Shown: one piece after another, positions 5,972 to 7,346 of the stretch
Layout: each line of letters opens with the position of its first letter
Position numbering within the stretch: the stretch's first letter is position 1
From: Paracoccaceae bacterium
GTDB taxonomy: Bacteria > Pseudomonadota > Alphaproteobacteria > Rhodobacterales > Rhodobacteraceae
DNA: 7,346 nucleotides
Assembly: GCA_011525185.1 (NCBI GenBank)
Contig: WTIQ01000124.1
Coordinates: forward strand, 1 to 7,346
Direction of reading: 5' to 3'
Program-made: the position numbers and the translations under genes
Notes under the pieces: model-generated
The model's database searches: none
The model's input: the letters and a program-made list of their open reading frames with translations, nothing else
Told to the model about the DNA's origin: nothing

Positions 5972-7346
5972 TTAACTCGCCGTTTCCACAAGGCTCAACT
6001 TTTCAGCCATGCCAATGCGCTGCATTTTTCCTGTCGCCCCTTTGGGAATTTCATCAAGGATTACGACTAGACGGGGAACCTTAAAATCCGCCATACGACT
6101 GGCGGCGAAGTCGCGGATCTCTCGCGCGGTAGCGCTCTGACCGTCGCGCAAAACGACGGCGGCGGCGACCTCTTCGCCAAGTTTGGGATGGGGTAGGGCA
6201 AAGGTGACCACTTGCCCAATGGCGGGAAAGTCCATCAAAACGCCATCAACCTCTAGGGGCGATATTTTCTCGCCACCGCGATTTATGATTTCTTTTAACC
6301 GTCCCGTCAGTTCCAAGAAGCCGTCGCTATCAAAAGATCCCTGATCGCCAGTGCGAAACCAGCGCTTATTTTCAGCCTCAAAAAAGTTCTTTGCGTTCGC
6401 CTCTGGGTTACTTTCATAACCAGGCGTCACATTCGGGCCTGAGATCACCACTTCGCCAATCCCTTCAATAAGATGATTTTCCAGCTCATGGGCGATCCGA
6501 ACCTCTGGACCCGCGGCCACACCAACGGATCCTGGTTTTTGTTGACTCAGCGGATTACAACACATCTGATGCGCAGCTTCCGTCATGCCATAGGCCTCGA
6601 TCACAGGTGCATTGAACGTCTCTTGGAGGCTCGCCATGACTTGCGCGGGCAGGCTTGCGGAGGAAGAGCGCAAAAAGCGCAAAGGGTTGGATACTATAGT
6701 TTCCCCGTTTCGCCCTGCACGCGACAATATCGCCTGATGCATCGTCGGGACAGCGGTGTACCACGTGGGGTTTGCCTCTGCCATGCTGCTGAAAAATGTC
6801 ATGGCATTAAAGCCGCTCGTACACCAGATAGAGGCACCAACCGAGAGAGAAGCCGTCACAGCAGCGATGAGGCCGTGAATGTGAAACAGTGGCATCACAT
6901 TCATACACCGATCCCGAGAGGTGAGATCAAGAGAAGTGGCAATATGATGTGCCGATGCCGTGATATTCGCGTGCAACAGAGGGACAATTTTAGGCCGCGA
7001 TGTTGTGCCTGATGTGTGCAGGATAAGGGCCACATCCTGCGCCTGTGGCAGGTTTTCGCGCGCGGGCTCTGCGCTGGTCTCGGATACAAGATCAAACTTA
7101 CCTGCAACTTTTTCATCTGCGTGCAGTCGCATGATCGTAAGGCCAGCGCGCTGGGCGGCAGCCAAAGCCGCTCCCTCATATCCCGCCTCCAGAACAATGG
7201 CTTTTGCGTTTAGATCCCCCAAGTAGAAGGCAAATTCATCTTCGCGGTAATTCGGGTTCAAAGGCGCGGTCGTTGCGGCTTGGGCAATTGTCACAAAGGC
7301 AGTTGCCATATGTGGCCCATTTGGCAGCACGATGGCCACTCTGTCC
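5972..7346 (-). CDS. Acyl-CoA synthetase, oxalate-CoA ligase (AAE3/Pcs60)-like, partial at right edge
   Basis: ANL-superfamily adenylating enzyme that joins a carboxylate to CoA using ATP. The frame is open to the edge; two codons (Asp-Arg) precede the GTG at 7339, which is internal and not the start. About 50 N-terminal residues are missing. Numbering from that GTG, visible motifs are the P-loop HTSGTTSRPK (108-117), PLFHIHGL (150-157), TWYTAVPTMHQ (192-202), RSSSASLP (224-231), EAYGMTEAAH (248-257), RTGD (329-332), GRLKEIINRGGEKISPLEVD (346-365) and the C-terminal catalytic lysine K438 in GATGKMQR. The combination TSGTTSRPK, WYTAVPT, SASL and INRGGEKISP follows plant AAE3 and yeast Pcs60, which are oxalyl-CoA synthetases, much more closely than fatty acyl ligases. 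One oddity: the usual Gly after PK in the P-loop is Ile118. The gene lies 3 bases before a PanE-family reductase, consistent with an oxalate-to-glyoxylate pathway. Another short-chain or dicarboxylate substrate is the main alternative. Confidence 0.92.
   Translation of the reverse strand, partial: DRVAIVLPNGPHMATAFVTIAQAATTAPLNPNYREDEFAFYLGDLNAKAIVLEAGYEGAALAAAQRAGLTIMRLHADEKVAGKFDLVSETSAEPARENLPQAQDVALILHTSGTTSRPKIVPLLHANITASAHHIATSLDLTSRDRCMNVMPLFHIHGLIAAVTASLSVGASIWCTSGFNAMTFFSSMAEANPTWYTAVPTMHQAILSRAGRNGETIVSNPLRFLRSSSASLPAQVMASLQETFNAPVIEAYGMTEAAHQMCCNPLSQQKPGSVGVAAGPEVRIAHELENHLIEGIGEVVISGPNVTPGYESNPEANAKNFFEAENKRWFRTGDQGSFDSDGFLELTGRLKEIINRGGEKISPLEVDGVLMDFPAIGQVVTFALPHPKLGEEVAAAVVLRDGQSATAREIRDFAASRMADFKVPRLVVILDEIPKGATGKMQRIGMAEKLSLVETAS

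Noticed and set aside
5687..6070. 127-residue open frame on the plus strand
   Set aside because: Antisense to the reductase and the ligase end across their junction; the composition looks random.
6473..7012. 179-residue open frame on the plus strand
   Set aside because: It lies entirely antisense to the acyl-CoA synthetase, has an Arg/His/Cys-rich composition typical of antisense frames, and shows no recognisable domain.
5972..7339. GTG at 7339 as the true start of the acyl-CoA synthetase
   Set aside because: The frame continues to the edge with Asp-Arg, and the protein begins in the middle of the conserved G-D-R-V-A-I-x-L-P-N segment that normally lies about 50 residues into the family.

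Overview
The window looks like ordinary chromosomal DNA of an alphaproteobacterium. Rhodobacterales (the Roseobacter group) is the most likely order, judged from the thiBP arrangement behind a TPP riboswitch, the roughly balanced base composition and the protein types. I cannot confirm the order without a search. No rRNA, tRNA, insertion sequence, CRISPR array or phage gene is visible. Six genes lie on the minus strand and one on the plus strand.

Left part (1-1926, minus): the thiamine uptake operon, read right to left. A probable promoter leads into a clear TPP (THI-box) riboswitch aptamer (about 1926-1845). Then come thiB, the periplasmic thiamine-binding protein, and thiP, the ABC permease, which overlaps the end of thiB by 25 bases and runs off the left edge. 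An ATPase gene (thiQ) would be expected beyond the edge. High intracellular TPP should switch the operon off.

Middle (1984-3793): a Rieske-type non-heme iron oxygenase alpha subunit (minus) is divergent from a TetR-family regulator (plus). Between them is a perfect 7+7 bp inverted repeat (3153-3170), the obvious candidate operator. The oxygenase has the Glu-containing E-x-Y-H-x4-H active-site pattern seen in the choline/carnitine-type Rieske oxygenases. No reductase gene is next to it, so the substrate is open. The oxygenase stops only 57 bases before the riboswitch, with no terminator that I can see.

Right-middle (3867-4993): a ten-helix EamA/DMT-type transporter (minus) converges on the tetR gene, with a probable intrinsic terminator between them. 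Upstream of it is a 251-base gap without a gene, holding two short perfect palindromes and two plausible minus-strand promoters.

Right part (4994-7346, minus): two tightly packed genes, 3 bases apart. The first is an acyl-CoA synthetase closely resembling the oxalate-CoA ligases (plant AAE3, yeast Pcs60), whose N-terminus lies beyond the right edge. The second is a protein of the ketopantoate reductase family. This pairing suggests an oxalate assimilation module rather than pantothenate synthesis: oxalate to oxalyl-CoA by the ligase, then oxalyl-CoA to glyoxylate by a PanE2-like reductase, as described for Methylobacterium extorquens. This is the most interesting reading in the window. It is an inference from gene pairing and motif similarity.
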